Shown piece by piece: positions 52,050 to 60,567 of a DNA stretch of 64,000 nucleotides. How positions within the stretch are numbered: the first letter of the stretch is position 1; each line of letters starts with the position of its first letter. Location of the stretch: contig OZ240213.1 in assembly GCA_965197555.1 (NCBI GenBank), forward strand, positions 3,224,001 to 3,288,000. The letters are read 5' to 3'. Both the position numbers and the translations under genes were made by a program. The DNA comes from G965197555 sp965197555. GTDB lineage: Bacteria; Chloroflexota; Dehalococcoidia; Lucifugimonadales; UBA3495. Below the pieces are notes generated by a model. That model was not told the DNA's origin, did not search any database, and saw only the letters and a program-made list of their open reading frames with translations.

Positions 52050-53318
52050 ATGACCGACTCCACCTGGTCCACCCTAACCTCCCCCGACACCAGCTTTGGT
52101 AGGAGCGTGTCGCGGAGAGCCACCAGGGATTGAGATTCCTCAATGAGGTGCTCTTGCCGTGTCCGTGCCCTACCAGCGAGTTGATGGAAAACTGCGACAG
52201 CCTGAGGTGCTGGTACGACCATTGGTGGAATGCTCAACCCGTCGATTGGCAGCATGTTGACCGTCGTACCAGTGGCATAACCACCTACTACGTCGTGCAT
52301 GACCTGGGTATTCAGCAGTTGGCAGATGAAGTCTGGTGTTAGGTAGTAGGACGCCTTGGAACGGACTTGATACAGGTGATGGCTGAATAGGCCCAAGTCG
52401 TCAAAGCGTGCAGGTATCACGGCCGCATGTCCGATTAGCAATCGTTCGTGGCCTTGCTCCGTATTGGCTACTATGACATCTCCAGGCCGCACTAGGTGTC
52501 TCGCCTTATAGTCACCATCGTAGAATTTGATGCCTTCCTCCTTGTAGCCACCGCCCTCGTAAATTGAGTTTAGATTGTGCATTGGCACGCCATTTGACAC
52601 CAGCCCCGACCCCTTAAAGGACAGTCCCCTTACGACGTTCACGCAGTGAGAGAGCGGCTTCACCTGCCAGCCCTCGGGGATAGGGCCCAACTCCGAGTCC
52701 ACCAGGCAGTCGGGGAAGAGGTCGTAGAGGTGGGCGGGGAGGCCGGGGATGGACTCGCCGGACCGCCAGCGGCCCTCCATCTTGGCGCGGACCGGGTCGA
52801 AGTCCACGAACCAGGACTTGAACAGCGCCCGCGCCATCTCCTCCAGCGTCTCGTTCATCCGCCGGTTGAGCTCTATTTTGTCGTCCAGGGTGCCCAGGAT
52901 GTGGGCGATGGCGCGTTGTTCGACCATCGGCGGCAGCCGCAAGACAACTTTTCGAAGCTCGCTCTGTTTGATGCCGAGAACCGTAGTTCCTGTTGCTCTT
53001 GAACGGAGTTGTTCTTGCACCCCGTCAGACTGCATCAAGAACTTCAAAAAATCGTTATCCAACACCCCGGGCTTTCCACTTAGGCAGATAAGCCTCTGGG
53101 CTAATGCGACGCGTTCGTTCCCTAGCTGAGCAACTTCTCCCAGAGGCGCTTCCGTTGTTACCACCACATGGCCGCATCCAGTCCGCATAATCCTCTTCCG
53201 CGATGAACTCGTCAGGGGTCGCGATCCGACCACCCTTGACGACCTTGGCGGTTATCAACGGGATACCAGATGACGTCTTCATGGGCGTCTTTCCGCGATA
53301 GTCGATAACGGTGCTCAT
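52046..53318 (-). pseudogene. hsdS: type I specificity subunit HsdS, frameshifted in TRD1
   Basis: The frame 53318 to about 53175 starts MSTVIDYRGKTPMKTSSGIP and ends EDYADWM. The frame that continues to 52046 starts RTGCGHVVVTTEAPLGEVAQ, which is the direct continuation in other HsdS proteins. The rest has both conserved helical spacers (MVEQRAIAHILGTLDDKIEL and LRDTLLPKLVSGEVRV) around the second target-recognition domain (IPEGWQVKPLSHCVNV). The break near 53175 would stop translation after about 50 codons. HsdS chooses the DNA target for methylation and restriction; as read it is inactive, unless it is phase-variable or misassembled. Confidence 0.82.
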
Positions 53319-53374
53319 GGAGTCATTGAGAGTTAGCTCCTCTCACTCACTCCCCATGCCCAAGTTCCGGGTTG

Positions 53375-53716
53375 TCATTCTTCCCCCAGAATATCTTCCA
53401 CCTCTCGGCCAAGCACGGGCAGATACGTCTCAACGACGTCCCAAACCAGCCGGTTGTCCACGTCGGCGTACTGGTGAACGAGAATGTTCCGAAAGGCAAT
53501 GATGCGTTGGTAACCACTGATCCGGGCTGCCAGCGCTTCGTCCAGCCTAGCCAGTTGACTCAATGCCTCACCGATGATCTCAAACTGGCGCTTCACCCCA
53601 GCCCGTAACAGAGCATCGCCTTCATAGTTCCCAAAAGACTTGCCGTTGGTGAACTGGTCCAGCAACCCTACGGCCTGCTGGATGTCGTACAAGTATTTTC
53701 TTGTCTCAAGCTGCAT
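53375..53716 (-). CDS. hepT: HepT-like HEPN toxin (DUF86)
   Basis: 113 residues from ATG 53716 (MQLETRKYLYDIQQAVGLLD). Carries GVKRQFEIIGEALSQLARLD and the HEPN motif FRNILVHQYADVD (R-N-x3-H-x-Y). HepT cleaves RNA unless adenylylated by its partner MntA, whose gene overlaps the start of this one by 11 bp. A full and standard pair. Confidence 0.9.
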   Translation of the reverse strand: MQLETRKYLYDIQQAVGLLDQFTNGKSFGNYEGDALLRAGVKRQFEIIGEALSQLARLDEALAARISGYQRIIAFRNILVHQYADVDNRLVWDVVETYLPVLGREVEDILGEE

Positions 53717-54014
53717 AGATGGGCGTCCTGGTCTGCTCGACTGATTGCAAGAAGTAGGGATTCTTGATGGCCGATGCAACCACCAAGTCCACTGGCCGTC
53801 CGAAGAGTTGTTGGAGAGACTCCAGCAGTCCGAAGTAAGCATCGGCATAGCTCCCGAAAGGCAGCGGCTGAAACTCCACCAAGAAGTCAAGGTCGCTGTC
53901 CTCCGGTTGGTACCGGTCCGTCGCCGCTGAGCCGAACAGGTCGAGCCGCTCTACGGAGTAGCGGCGGCACAGCCGCTCCAGCTCGGCGGCTTGCTCTTGG
54001 ACGACGGGATTCAT
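53706..54014 (-). CDS. mntA: MntA-like nucleotidyltransferase antitoxin
   Basis: 102 residues with the minimal nucleotidyltransferase motif LDLFGSAATDRYQPEDSDLD (GSx10DxD), which in MntA transfers AMP to the tyrosine of HepT. It precedes and overlaps hepT as in known pairs. Confidence 0.9.
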   Translation of the reverse strand: MNPVVQEQAAELERLCRRYSVERLDLFGSAATDRYQPEDSDLDFLVEFQPLPFGSYADAYFGLLESLQQLFGRPVDLVVASAIKNPYFLQSVEQTRTPIYAA

Positions 54015-54025
54015 TATGTTCTTCC

Positions 54026-54187
54026 CTAGACCCGGATGGCTTCATCATTCTCCGGCGGGGTGCCGTGCAACTCGCAATAGTAACCATAGACAGCCTGATT
54101 GCGACATCTAACGCGATAAAGCCCTCTTCTCCAATCTTCTATACATTGACCTTTTAGCTTACCTGCGTCGTCGTATCTTATATCCAT
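54026..54187 (-). CDS. small zinc-finger-like protein, paralogue of the next gene
   Basis: Start taken at ATG 54187 (MDIRYDDAGKLKGQCIEDWR); upstream in-frame ATGs exist at 54226 and 54286. The 53-residue product has Cys-x12-Cys-x9-Cys-x2-His in GQCIEDWRRGLYRVRC and VYGYYCELHGTPP, the same pattern as the start of the GIY-YIG-like protein encoded just upstream. It seems to be a free copy of that domain. No described family comes to mind. Confidence 0.5.
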   Translation of the reverse strand: MDIRYDDAGKLKGQCIEDWRRGLYRVRCRNQAVYGYYCELHGTPPENDEAIRV

Positions 54188-54273
54188 TACCCGTTTAACA
54201 GGTGTCACGGCGTGGTGTCGCCGCATGCTTGCTATTCCGTTATCCAAAACCAGCCGCCTTTGGCGGGATGTGA

Positions 54274-54765
54274 TCAGGCACTCCATCCACCACTTCGAGT
54301 CTTGTTCTGGGATGGATTCCTTCCTCCGTGATATCGACGGTAAGCGGCAAGCCTGGCAGCTTCCCAGCGACGGGCGGCCTCTCGTGACATCGGCCGGGTC
54401 TCAACGTTCATCCCGCCTCGCTTCCCATCTTCTTTGTGTTCAGCAGCCCGCCGGCCGGGGTTGTTAGTCACGCCGACGTAATTGATCCGTCCGTTTCGGC
54501 TACGCAGGGTGTAACCCCGAACCCCACGGCTTCCGCCGGCACTACGGCGTCCGCCCCCACCTAATCTAGGCATTACCTTCCCCTCTTCGACGGAAACCTG
54601 CTTCCCATCCTCAGCGCTCAGAATTGGACTCGGGGTGCCATGCTTTGCGCAGTAACATCCATATATAGCCGCCTGTGTGCACCTGGATCGACGATACCCA
54701 GGTCTCCAGTCCTCAATACATTGACCTTGGTAAACCCTAGGGGCTTCCTGTTTTTGAACATTCAT
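54274..54765 (-). CDS. zinc-finger-like domain fused to a GIY-YIG-like domain
   Basis: 163 residues. Residues 12-50 have the Cys-x12-Cys-x9-Cys-x2-His pattern (GQCIEDWRPGYRRSRC, IYGCYCAKHGTP). The C-terminal 85 read GYTLRSRNGRINYVGVTNNP, EHKEDGKRGGMNVETRPMSR and EAARLAAYRRYHGGRNPSQN, which fits a GIY-YIG-type nuclease (Y-x-Y-V-G near the start, an Arg, a later Glu and Asn). It sits in the hsd locus between two HEPN/nucleotidyltransferase pairs and could be a DNA-cleaving effector or homing-type gene. Confidence 0.6.
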   Translation of the reverse strand: MNVQKQEAPRVYQGQCIEDWRPGYRRSRCTQAAIYGCYCAKHGTPSPILSAEDGKQVSVEEGKVMPRLGGGGRRSAGGSRGVRGYTLRSRNGRINYVGVTNNPGRRAAEHKEDGKRGGMNVETRPMSREAARRWEAARLAAYRRYHGGRNPSQNKTRSGGWSA

Positions 54766-54810
54766 GTGTCTAGGTTGAAAATTGAGATAGATCTCTGCCG
54801 CTCCATCTGC

Positions 54811-55131
54811 TCAATCTCTGTCGTCTACCGGTTGGACCAGTGCAAAAACGTCGCCGACTGCTTGCTTAAAGTTCTCCGAGGCGCTGTACCAGTCCAAGAC
54901 ATCCACTTTGAAAGGCAAATATGATTCGGAAAAGGCGTCCCGAATCTGGGCTAATAAGGAGGCGTCTACCGGTCCCTTGCCGGCAATGGCCAAGTCCAAA
55001 TCGGAGAATTGCCGGGCCTTGCCTTTGACCCTTGAACCGAAGGCGAGGACTTCGCAATCCGGGACGTGGTCCCGCAGGATACGCCGGACCGTTTCCAGGT
55101 CCTCCGGGGATATGTCGATGGGCCGGGTCAT
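54811..55131 (-). CDS. nucleotidyltransferase (antitoxin-type)
   Basis: 106 residues with LAFGSRVKGKARQFSDLDLA, the minimal nucleotidyltransferase motif, and ESYLPFKVDVLDWYSASENF, which supplies the third acid. It belongs to the group paired with HI0074-like helical proteins. Its ATG would overlap the stop of that partner (ATGA) if the partner's frameshift is undone. Confidence 0.88.
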   Translation of the reverse strand: MTRPIDISPEDLETVRRILRDHVPDCEVLAFGSRVKGKARQFSDLDLAIAGKGPVDASLLAQIRDAFSESYLPFKVDVLDWYSASENFKQAVGDVFALVQPVDDRD

Positions 55132-55564
55132 GTTTCGTTTCTCTCTCTCAAGGCGCCGAGAAGGAATTTGGTATCCGCGGCGAAGGCTCGGGTTACCGAC
55201 GCCACCTGGACCGCCGCGTCTTCATTGTAAGTGTGGCTGGGTAAGTGTGGCTGGTGAGGTGGCGCTTGTCCCGGTAGTCCATCCAGGTCCTGGGGTCGGT
55301 GATGAGGCGAGCGTCCGCCCCCATCCGGAGCATGTCGTTGAAGGTTGCTGCCCGAACCTCGTCAGGGGTGAAGACGCTTTCCTGGAGTTGCCGGCGGATG
55401 GAGCCGACTGCCAAACCGTAAGTAAACTCAAAGGCTTGGATTACCGCCGCTCGGTTAATACGAGCACGGGCGGTTATTTCGGCCGCTTCGTCCGCTTGGG
55501 CGATGGCCAGGAATTCTTCCAACTCCAAAAGGGCCCTTTCCAATGGGTCTAGGTCCAATATCAT
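55132..55564 (-). pseudogene. HI0074-family partner protein, frameshifted by a 14-bp duplication
   Basis: MILDLDPLERALLELEEFLA to DKRHLTSHTY is a nucleotidyltransferase-substrate-binding (HI0074) protein, an HEPN-like helical bundle. Exactly there GTAAGTGTGGCTGG is present twice in tandem (55227-55240 and 55241-55254, + strand). With one copy the frame continues NEDAAVQVASVTRAFAADTK and LLGALRERNET and stops in an ATGA overlap with the nucleotidyltransferase gene. With two copies it ends after MKTRRSRWRR. Confidence 0.85.
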
Positions 55565-56784
55565 GCCGTTTCCTCAAACAGCCGGCGGACCTTGCCGGTG
55601 CCGACGAACTGGGACAGGAGCCGGTAGTTGACCAGCTCGCGGCGGATGCGGCCGGCGATGACGGCGGGGTGGACGCCTGCTTCCCAACCGATGTCCAGGA
55701 CCGCCATTGGGGTTGGATGTTCGAGGACGTCGCCGCCACGCCAGACATCCGGCGGGATGAGGGCATCCTGGGCCATCAGGTCAGCGTCGTTCTCCTTGGA
55801 GTCCCCTACCGCTGCCTCGACTCCCCGCAGGTTGTGGTCGTCGACGAAGCCGTTGTCCTCGCCGCCATCGTCCAAATGCAGGCCGATATGGGCCAGTTCG
55901 TGAAGTAGGGTGAACCAGAAGTTGTCGATCCGGTCGTAGCGCAGGGTTAGTCCCACGACTGGACGGCCGTCGGGGAGGCGAAGAGCCGCCCCGTCCAAGT
56001 GAGTCCTGGGCAGGTGAGGCACGAATTCGAATCCGATGCCGTGGTCCGCGAGAAAGTCCCTGGCCCTGCTGGGGCCGTCTTCCGACATGCTCAACTGGGA
56101 GATTTTTCGCAGGAACTCCGGGGTGACCGTGCCGGGCCGATAGCCTACGTCCATCGGACGCTCCCGCGCAGTCGCAATCACCTGCCAGCACCAGGCCTGG
56201 AGGGCGTAGTCGTCGGTCTTGGCGTTGACCCGCCGCTGGTCGTTCTTCCGGTACATTGGTGCGGTAGCGAACTCCCGCCCCCCGGCCCGGTCAATCAGCC
56301 CGCCGACCAACTCCTCGGCGTGGTCCTTCAGGTCGGCGACGTTGGGAATCCATTCGGCCTTGACCATGGCTTTCAGGGGGAATCTCGCCCACTCGAATCC
56401 CGGCACCGCGTCCGGCAAAGTCGCTCCAGGGTCCTGAAGCAGAATGTCGGCCGGGACCCGGAGATGCTGGTGCAGCGCCCGCGCCATCGCCATGGTGATG
56501 GGCCGCTTGCCCGACAGCACCTCCGACACCTTGGCGCGGCTGCCGATGAACGGGATCAGGTCCCTTGGGCTTAGGCCCATCTGGTCCATCTGGAATTCAA
56601 TGGCTGCTATGGGGCTCGGAGGACCTATAGGATAGTGCTTGTCTTCGTAGTGCTCTACGAGGTCCAGTAAGACCCCAAGCTCTTCATCCTCGGGCGTGCC
56701 CTCTTCCGCGTCGAAAATCTCTTCGATTCGAGCGAGGGCAGCGTCGAGGTCTTCGTCAGTTCGAATTCGTTTTATGCTGCTCAT
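55561..56784 (-). CDS. HigA-type antitoxin fused to an ImmA/IrrE metallopeptidase
   Basis: 407 residues from ATG 56784 (MSSIKRIRTDEDLDAALARI). An XRE/HigA HTH lies at about 60-125 (QMDQMGLSPRDLIPFIGSRA, VSEVLSGKRPITMAMARALH). The C-terminal half is a zinc peptidase with TLLHELAHIGLHLDDGGE (HExxH). Its first codon overlaps the HigB stop (ATGA). The HTH should repress the operon and neutralise HigB; the protease domain may add signal-dependent cleavage. It ends 4 bp inside the HI0074-type gene, so transcription continues through the next pair. Confidence 0.88.
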   Translation of the reverse strand: MSSIKRIRTDEDLDAALARIEEIFDAEEGTPEDEELGVLLDLVEHYEDKHYPIGPPSPIAAIEFQMDQMGLSPRDLIPFIGSRAKVSEVLSGKRPITMAMARALHQHLRVPADILLQDPGATLPDAVPGFEWARFPLKAMVKAEWIPNVADLKDHAEELVGGLIDRAGGREFATAPMYRKNDQRRVNAKTDDYALQAWCWQVIATARERPMDVGYRPGTVTPEFLRKISQLSMSEDGPSRARDFLADHGIGFEFVPHLPRTHLDGAALRLPDGRPVVGLTLRYDRIDNFWFTLLHELAHIGLHLDDGGEDNGFVDDHNLRGVEAAVGDSKENDADLMAQDALIPPDVWRGGDVLEHPTPMAVLDIGWEAGVHPAVIAGRIRRELVNYRLLSQFVGTGKVRRLFEETA

Positions 56785-57080
56785 AGCCCTACCTCGGATG
56801 CGTCGATCCGGTTGTACTCGGCGTGCGTGCCCAGCCATTTGATGTACACCGCGCGGCGCCGGTAGTTGATCCAGACCACCAGCCGGTACCGGTTGCCGCG
56901 GATGTTGAAAACGACGCGGTTATCCCGGAGGAAGCTGGCGGAGGCGAATTGTTCCCTTACCTGGGCCGGGCCCGACCAGTCGGCCCGCCCCACTCCGTAG
57001 TTCCAGGCTCGGAGCGCGCCCTCGGAATCGGGATGAAGGCCCCAGAATTCACGGAGGGCCCGCTCAGAGATAATCCGCAC
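56781..57080 (-). CDS. higB: HigB-family toxin
   Basis: 99 residues with the HigB_toxin pattern MRIISERALREFWGLHPDSE, ASASFLRDNRVVFNIRGNRY and IKWLGTHAEYNRIDA. HigB cleaves mRNA on the ribosome. The start is GTG 57080; GGGAGG lies 14 bases upstream, a little far. Toxin-first gene order and overlap with the HigA-like gene are typical. Confidence 0.9.
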   Translation of the reverse strand: MRIISERALREFWGLHPDSEGALRAWNYGVGRADWSGPAQVREQFASASFLRDNRVVFNIRGNRYRLVVWINYRRRAVYIKWLGTHAEYNRIDASEVGL

Positions 57081-57100
57081 TGTTGCACATCACGCCTCCC

Positions 57101-57115
57101 ACAATTAACAATTGT
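57101..57115 (-). promoter_or_regulatory. probable operator of the HigBA pair
   Basis: A perfect palindrome ACAATT-AAC-AATTGT lies 21 bp upstream of the HigB start, overlapping the expected leader, a usual position for autoregulation by a HigA protein. A/T-rich TATATAT lies about 20 bp further upstream. Confidence 0.5.
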
Positions 57116-57194
57116 ACATTGGTCCCGATATATACACAAGTATAGCGGACACGCAATGGATATTGGGCCGCAGCACTTGACGAGGGTGGTGTTA

Positions 57195-58742
57195 TCAGTC
57201 CGAGCGGCTGATTAATGCCTGGTCTTCACCGGGGAGAAATCCCAGGCTCTTCAGGTTCGCCTCAATAGCCGCGTCCAGCCTTGCGGCCTCCGCCTGCTGC
57301 TCCCGCCACTGCGCGGTGAGGCGTGCCATCTTCTCCTCGAAGGGCTCGCCGTCGTCCTCTTGGGGTGCAGCGCCCACGTGGCGTCCCGAAGTGAGCACAT
57401 GACCGTGCTTGCGCACGTCTTCCAGTGGCGCGCTCTTGCAGAATCCGGGGATGTCCGCGTACTCCGATGCATCCGCCTTAACGTGCCAGGCGTGATAGGT
57501 GCCGGCGATGCGAGCAATGTCGTCGTCGGTGAGCTCGCGGTGGGTTCGGTCGACCATGCGGCCCATCTTGCGGGCGTCAATGAACAGGACACTGCCTCGC
57601 CGGTCGCGGAGAGCCCCGGTATCTCCTCCTCTACGGTTCCGGGCCAGGAACCAGAGGCAAGCAGGGATCTGCGTCGACGAGAATAGCTGGCCCGGCAGCG
57701 CCACCATGCAGTCCACCAGACCGGCTTCGACGAGGCTCTTGCGGATGTCGCCCTCGCCGGACTGGTTGGACGACATAGAGCCATTGGCCAGGACGAATCC
57801 GGCGACACCGTGGGGTGACAGGTGATGAGCGATATGTTGGACCCAGGCGAAGTTGGCGTTGCCCTTGGGTGGAGCACCGTACTGCCACCGCCTGTCACCC
57901 TGCAGGCGGTCGCCGCCCCAATCTGAAATGTTGAAGGGCGGATTGGCCAGGATGTAGTCGGCCTTCAGGTCGGGGTGGCGGTCGTTGTGGAAGGTGTCGC
58001 CGTGGGCGATCTGGCCCTCGATGCCCAGGATGGCCAGGTTCATTTTGGCCAACCGCCAGGTGGCGTAGTTAGACTCCTGACCGTAGATGGAGATGTCGCC
58101 TCGCGTTTTACCGCCGTTGCCGTTCCCAGTGGAGTGGGCGCGGATGAACTCCACCGACTGTACGAACATGCCGGAGGAGCCGCAGCAGGGGTCGTAGACC
58201 CGGCCTTGGAAGGGCTCCAGCATCTCGACCAGGAGCTTGACCACGGTGCGCGGCGTGTAGAATTCGCCGCCTTTCCTACCCTCAGCGATGGCAAACTGGT
58301 TAAGGAAGTACTCGTAGACGCGGCCGAGTACATCCGTTGCTTGGGCCTCCGCTCCCCCAACTTTGATGTTGCTAACCAGATCAATGACTTGGCCCAGCCG
58401 TTGCTTGTCGAGACCCCGACGTGCGTAGTCCTTGGGCAGCACGTCCTTGAGCGCGGGGTTGTCTCGCTCAATGGCGGCCATCGCGGCGTCGACGATCTGG
58501 CCGATGGTGGGTTGGCGCGCTTGGGTCCGGAGGTTGGACCACCGAGCATCCACAGGCACCCAGAAGATGTTCTGAGCGCGGTACTCGTCCGGGTCTTCGG
58601 GGTCGGCTCCTTGGCCACGCTCGGCCTCTAGCTGTGCGTAGACTTCCTCGAAGGAGTCCGAGATGTACTTGAGGAATATGAGGCCGAGGACCACGTGCTT
58701 GTACTCGGTGGCGTCCATGCCGCCCCGCAAAGCGTCGGCCAT
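57195..58742 (-). CDS. hsdM: type I methyltransferase subunit HsdM (N-terminus frameshifted)
   Basis: 515 residues in frame, with HsdM_N (MDATEYKHVVLGLIFLKYIS), the SAM-binding DPCCGSSGMFVQS, and catalytic LANPPFNISDWGG (NPPF, adenine N6). Relatives start about 20 residues earlier with a TTGYEAELWQ segment. That segment is here (DDNSATTGYEAELWQMADAL) but reaches a TGA instead of a start. A proper ATG with ribosome site stands at 58821 in another frame and reads MTTTATAEGPGR. A single-base loss near 58785 explains both. The shorter product from 58742 might still be made. Confidence 0.88.
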   Translation of the reverse strand: MADALRGGMDATEYKHVVLGLIFLKYISDSFEEVYAQLEAERGQGADPEDPDEYRAQNIFWVPVDARWSNLRTQARQPTIGQIVDAAMAAIERDNPALKDVLPKDYARRGLDKQRLGQVIDLVSNIKVGGAEAQATDVLGRVYEYFLNQFAIAEGRKGGEFYTPRTVVKLLVEMLEPFQGRVYDPCCGSSGMFVQSVEFIRAHSTGNGNGGKTRGDISIYGQESNYATWRLAKMNLAILGIEGQIAHGDTFHNDRHPDLKADYILANPPFNISDWGGDRLQGDRRWQYGAPPKGNANFAWVQHIAHHLSPHGVAGFVLANGSMSSNQSGEGDIRKSLVEAGLVDCMVALPGQLFSSTQIPACLWFLARNRRGGDTGALRDRRGSVLFIDARKMGRMVDRTHRELTDDDIARIAGTYHAWHVKADASEYADIPGFCKSAPLEDVRKHGHVLTSGRHVGAAPQEDDGEPFEEKMARLTAQWREQQAEAARLDAAIEANLKSLGFLPGEDQALISRSD

Positions 58743-58821
58743 CTGCCATAGCTCGGCTTCGTAGCCGGTGGTGGCGCTGTTGTCATCTGCCTGGGCCTTC
58801 GGCTGTCGCCGTCGTGGTCAT

Positions 58822-59283
58822 TGTGAGCCCCTACGCTTAACGTTGGTCCGCCAATTATTCATTTCCGACTTGGGATTCTTGCAGGCAGTAATCTACTCGT
58901 CGAAGCCTTCCTGACGCCCCGCTTTGACGAGACACAGTTCGATATATTTGGATAACGTTCAAGATTATGCTCCTAGTTACCCTCAGTCAACGACGGTATA
59001 TATGGGCCGTCGTTCTGGCAGTTCATTTGCACCTACGGCCATAGGTGACATAGCGGCTACCGCCTCCAACAGGAAAATGATCGCTGGACCACGCTATCCT
59101 ATCGCCTATGGCCACGTGGTGACGTGGTGACGTGGTGACGTGGTGTCAGGGGAAACCAAACAATCGATGCGCCGGGCGGTCAAATTGACTGGTGACATGG
59201 GGATTACTATAATTAGGCGCCCCTAGGCACAGTGAAATGTGCACAGTCCAAGGTCTGCCCAAATAGGCTGGGAGGAACAAGCA
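58822..59283. other. gene-free stretch with short tandem repeats and the comDE promoter
   Basis: No gene is supportable. An imperfect hairpin joins GGCCATAGGTGACATAGCG (59038) and CGCTATCC...CCTATGGCC (59092-59113). Right after it the 9-mer GTGGTGACG is repeated about three and a half times (59115-59148). Confidence 0.5.
59185..59213 (+). promoter_or_regulatory. near-consensus sigma70 promoter of the decarboxylase operon
   Basis: TTGACT, exactly 17 bp, TATAAT. The expected start near 59220 leaves a leader of about 65 nt before ATG 59284, with GGGAGGAA as ribosome site. This is the best promoter match in the window. Confidence 0.8.
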
Positions 59284-59802
59284 ATGGTACAGCAACAAGC
59301 AGCGCTTCTTAGACCGGAGACCCTGGTTGAGGAGTTCAAGAAGAATGGTGTTACCCACGTCGTGACCATACCCGACAGTGAAACAAACTATCTTTATGAG
59401 TTGATGAAGGACCAGACCTGGTTGGACATTGTCCCAGCTTCACGGGAAGGTGAAACCTTTGCCATCGCTCTGGGCTTGATTGTCGGCGGCAAGGTGCCGG
59501 TTTGCTTGATCCAGAATACCGGTATGATGGAGTCCGGCGACTCCATCCGGGGTATGGCGTTGGATTCCGGTTTCCCTCTGGTCATGCTGGTGGGTTACCG
59601 GGGTTGGAACCGGCACGGTGTTATTACCGACTCGGCCGCCCGCTACACGGAGCCATTTCTGAACGCTATGGGCATCAACTATTACTTGGTGGAAGGGGAC
59701 GACGACGCACCGAGAATCTCCATCGCCTTTCAGGAGGCCAAGGCCAATAAGCGTCCGGTGGCGGTGCTGATCGGCGACGAATACCATGGGTTCAACCGCT
59801 AG
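59284..59802 (+). CDS. comD: sulfopyruvate/phosphonopyruvate decarboxylase, alpha (PYR) subunit
   Basis: 172 residues; a free thiamine-diphosphate PYR domain (FKKNGVTHVVTIPDSETNYL, then REGETFAIALGLIVGGKVPV with the activating Glu, NTGMMESGDSIRGMALDSGF, and YRGWNRHG). With the TPP-binding subunit encoded 85 bp downstream it makes the ComDE type of decarboxylase, acting on 3-sulfopyruvate (coenzyme M route) or 3-phosphonopyruvate. Since no other coenzyme M genes are near, the physiological substrate is open. ATG 59284 is preferred over the upstream frame because of GGGAGGAA. Confidence 0.85.
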   Translation: MVQQQAALLRPETLVEEFKKNGVTHVVTIPDSETNYLYELMKDQTWLDIVPASREGETFAIALGLIVGGKVPVCLIQNTGMMESGDSIRGMALDSGFPLVMLVGYRGWNRHGVITDSAARYTEPFLNAMGINYYLVEGDDDAPRISIAFQEAKANKRPVAVLIGDEYHGFNR

Positions 59803-59887
59803 ATTGTCAACGTTGCCGAATCGTACGGACCAGTCCTGGCAATAAAATTCCAGCACTCCGACCCATCGACCGTAATGGAGGTGAATC

Positions 59888-60478
59888 GTGTTTCATGCCG
59901 ATGATATGTTCCAAGCCTTTGCGCCCCACCGAGCAGATTCGATAGTGATCGTTACCGGAACGTCGGGGCGACGCTGGCAAGACATTAGCGATAACCAAAA
60001 AAGAGACCTCAGCCTTCAGAGTGCTATGGGGCAAACCACCTCAGCCGCCCTGGGATTCGCTTTGTCTCAACCTGACGAAAAGGTGGTGCTGTTCGATTCC
60101 GAAGGGGCTCTCCTCATGAACATGGGCATCTTGGCCACTATTGCTGGCAAAAAACCCAAGAATTTCTTTCATTTCCTGATGGACAACGAATGTTACGCCA
60201 CCACGGGCGGTCAACCTGTCCCCAACGCTCAAGAGATCAGCTATGCGGGAATGGCTAAGGAAGCAGGCTACGCCGCAGCCTATGAATTCGACAACCTGGA
60301 GGACTTTTCCACCAACGTGGAAAGAATCATGAACGAAACCGGACCGGTTTTCGTGGCCATGAAAATGGTCCCATTGGTGGAAAACGAGCCCATAGGGCTC
60401 CGCCAGCGGGGGCCTGTCCGCAGCCGCGCCGAGACGATCCGGGTGGTGCAAGAGGAATTGGGGATCACAGTTAGCTGA
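59888..60478 (+). CDS. comE: sulfopyruvate/phosphonopyruvate decarboxylase, beta (TPP-binding) subunit
   Basis: 196 residues, start GTG 59888 after GGAGGTGAATC. The thiamine-diphosphate motif appears as VVLFDSEGALLMNMGIL ... FLMDNECYATTGGQ (GDG-like to NN-like, here DSEG and DNECY), the PP domain that complements the preceding PYR subunit. The first motif residue is Ser-Glu rather than the usual Gly-Asp-Gly, which is common in this subfamily. Both genes are on the same transcript and encode one heteromeric enzyme. Confidence 0.85.
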   Translation: MFHADDMFQAFAPHRADSIVIVTGTSGRRWQDISDNQKRDLSLQSAMGQTTSAALGFALSQPDEKVVLFDSEGALLMNMGILATIAGKKPKNFFHFLMDNECYATTGGQPVPNAQEISYAGMAKEAGYAAAYEFDNLEDFSTNVERIMNETGPVFVAMKMVPLVENEPIGLRQRGPVRSRAETIRVVQEELGITVS

Positions 60479-60567
60479 TCGGGTCTATCGCTACGCTAAC
60501 AGATATATGCCCACCGGGACTCGCTCTGCGGTTTCAACTTGCCGAATCGATTAGACCGGGCTGGTAA

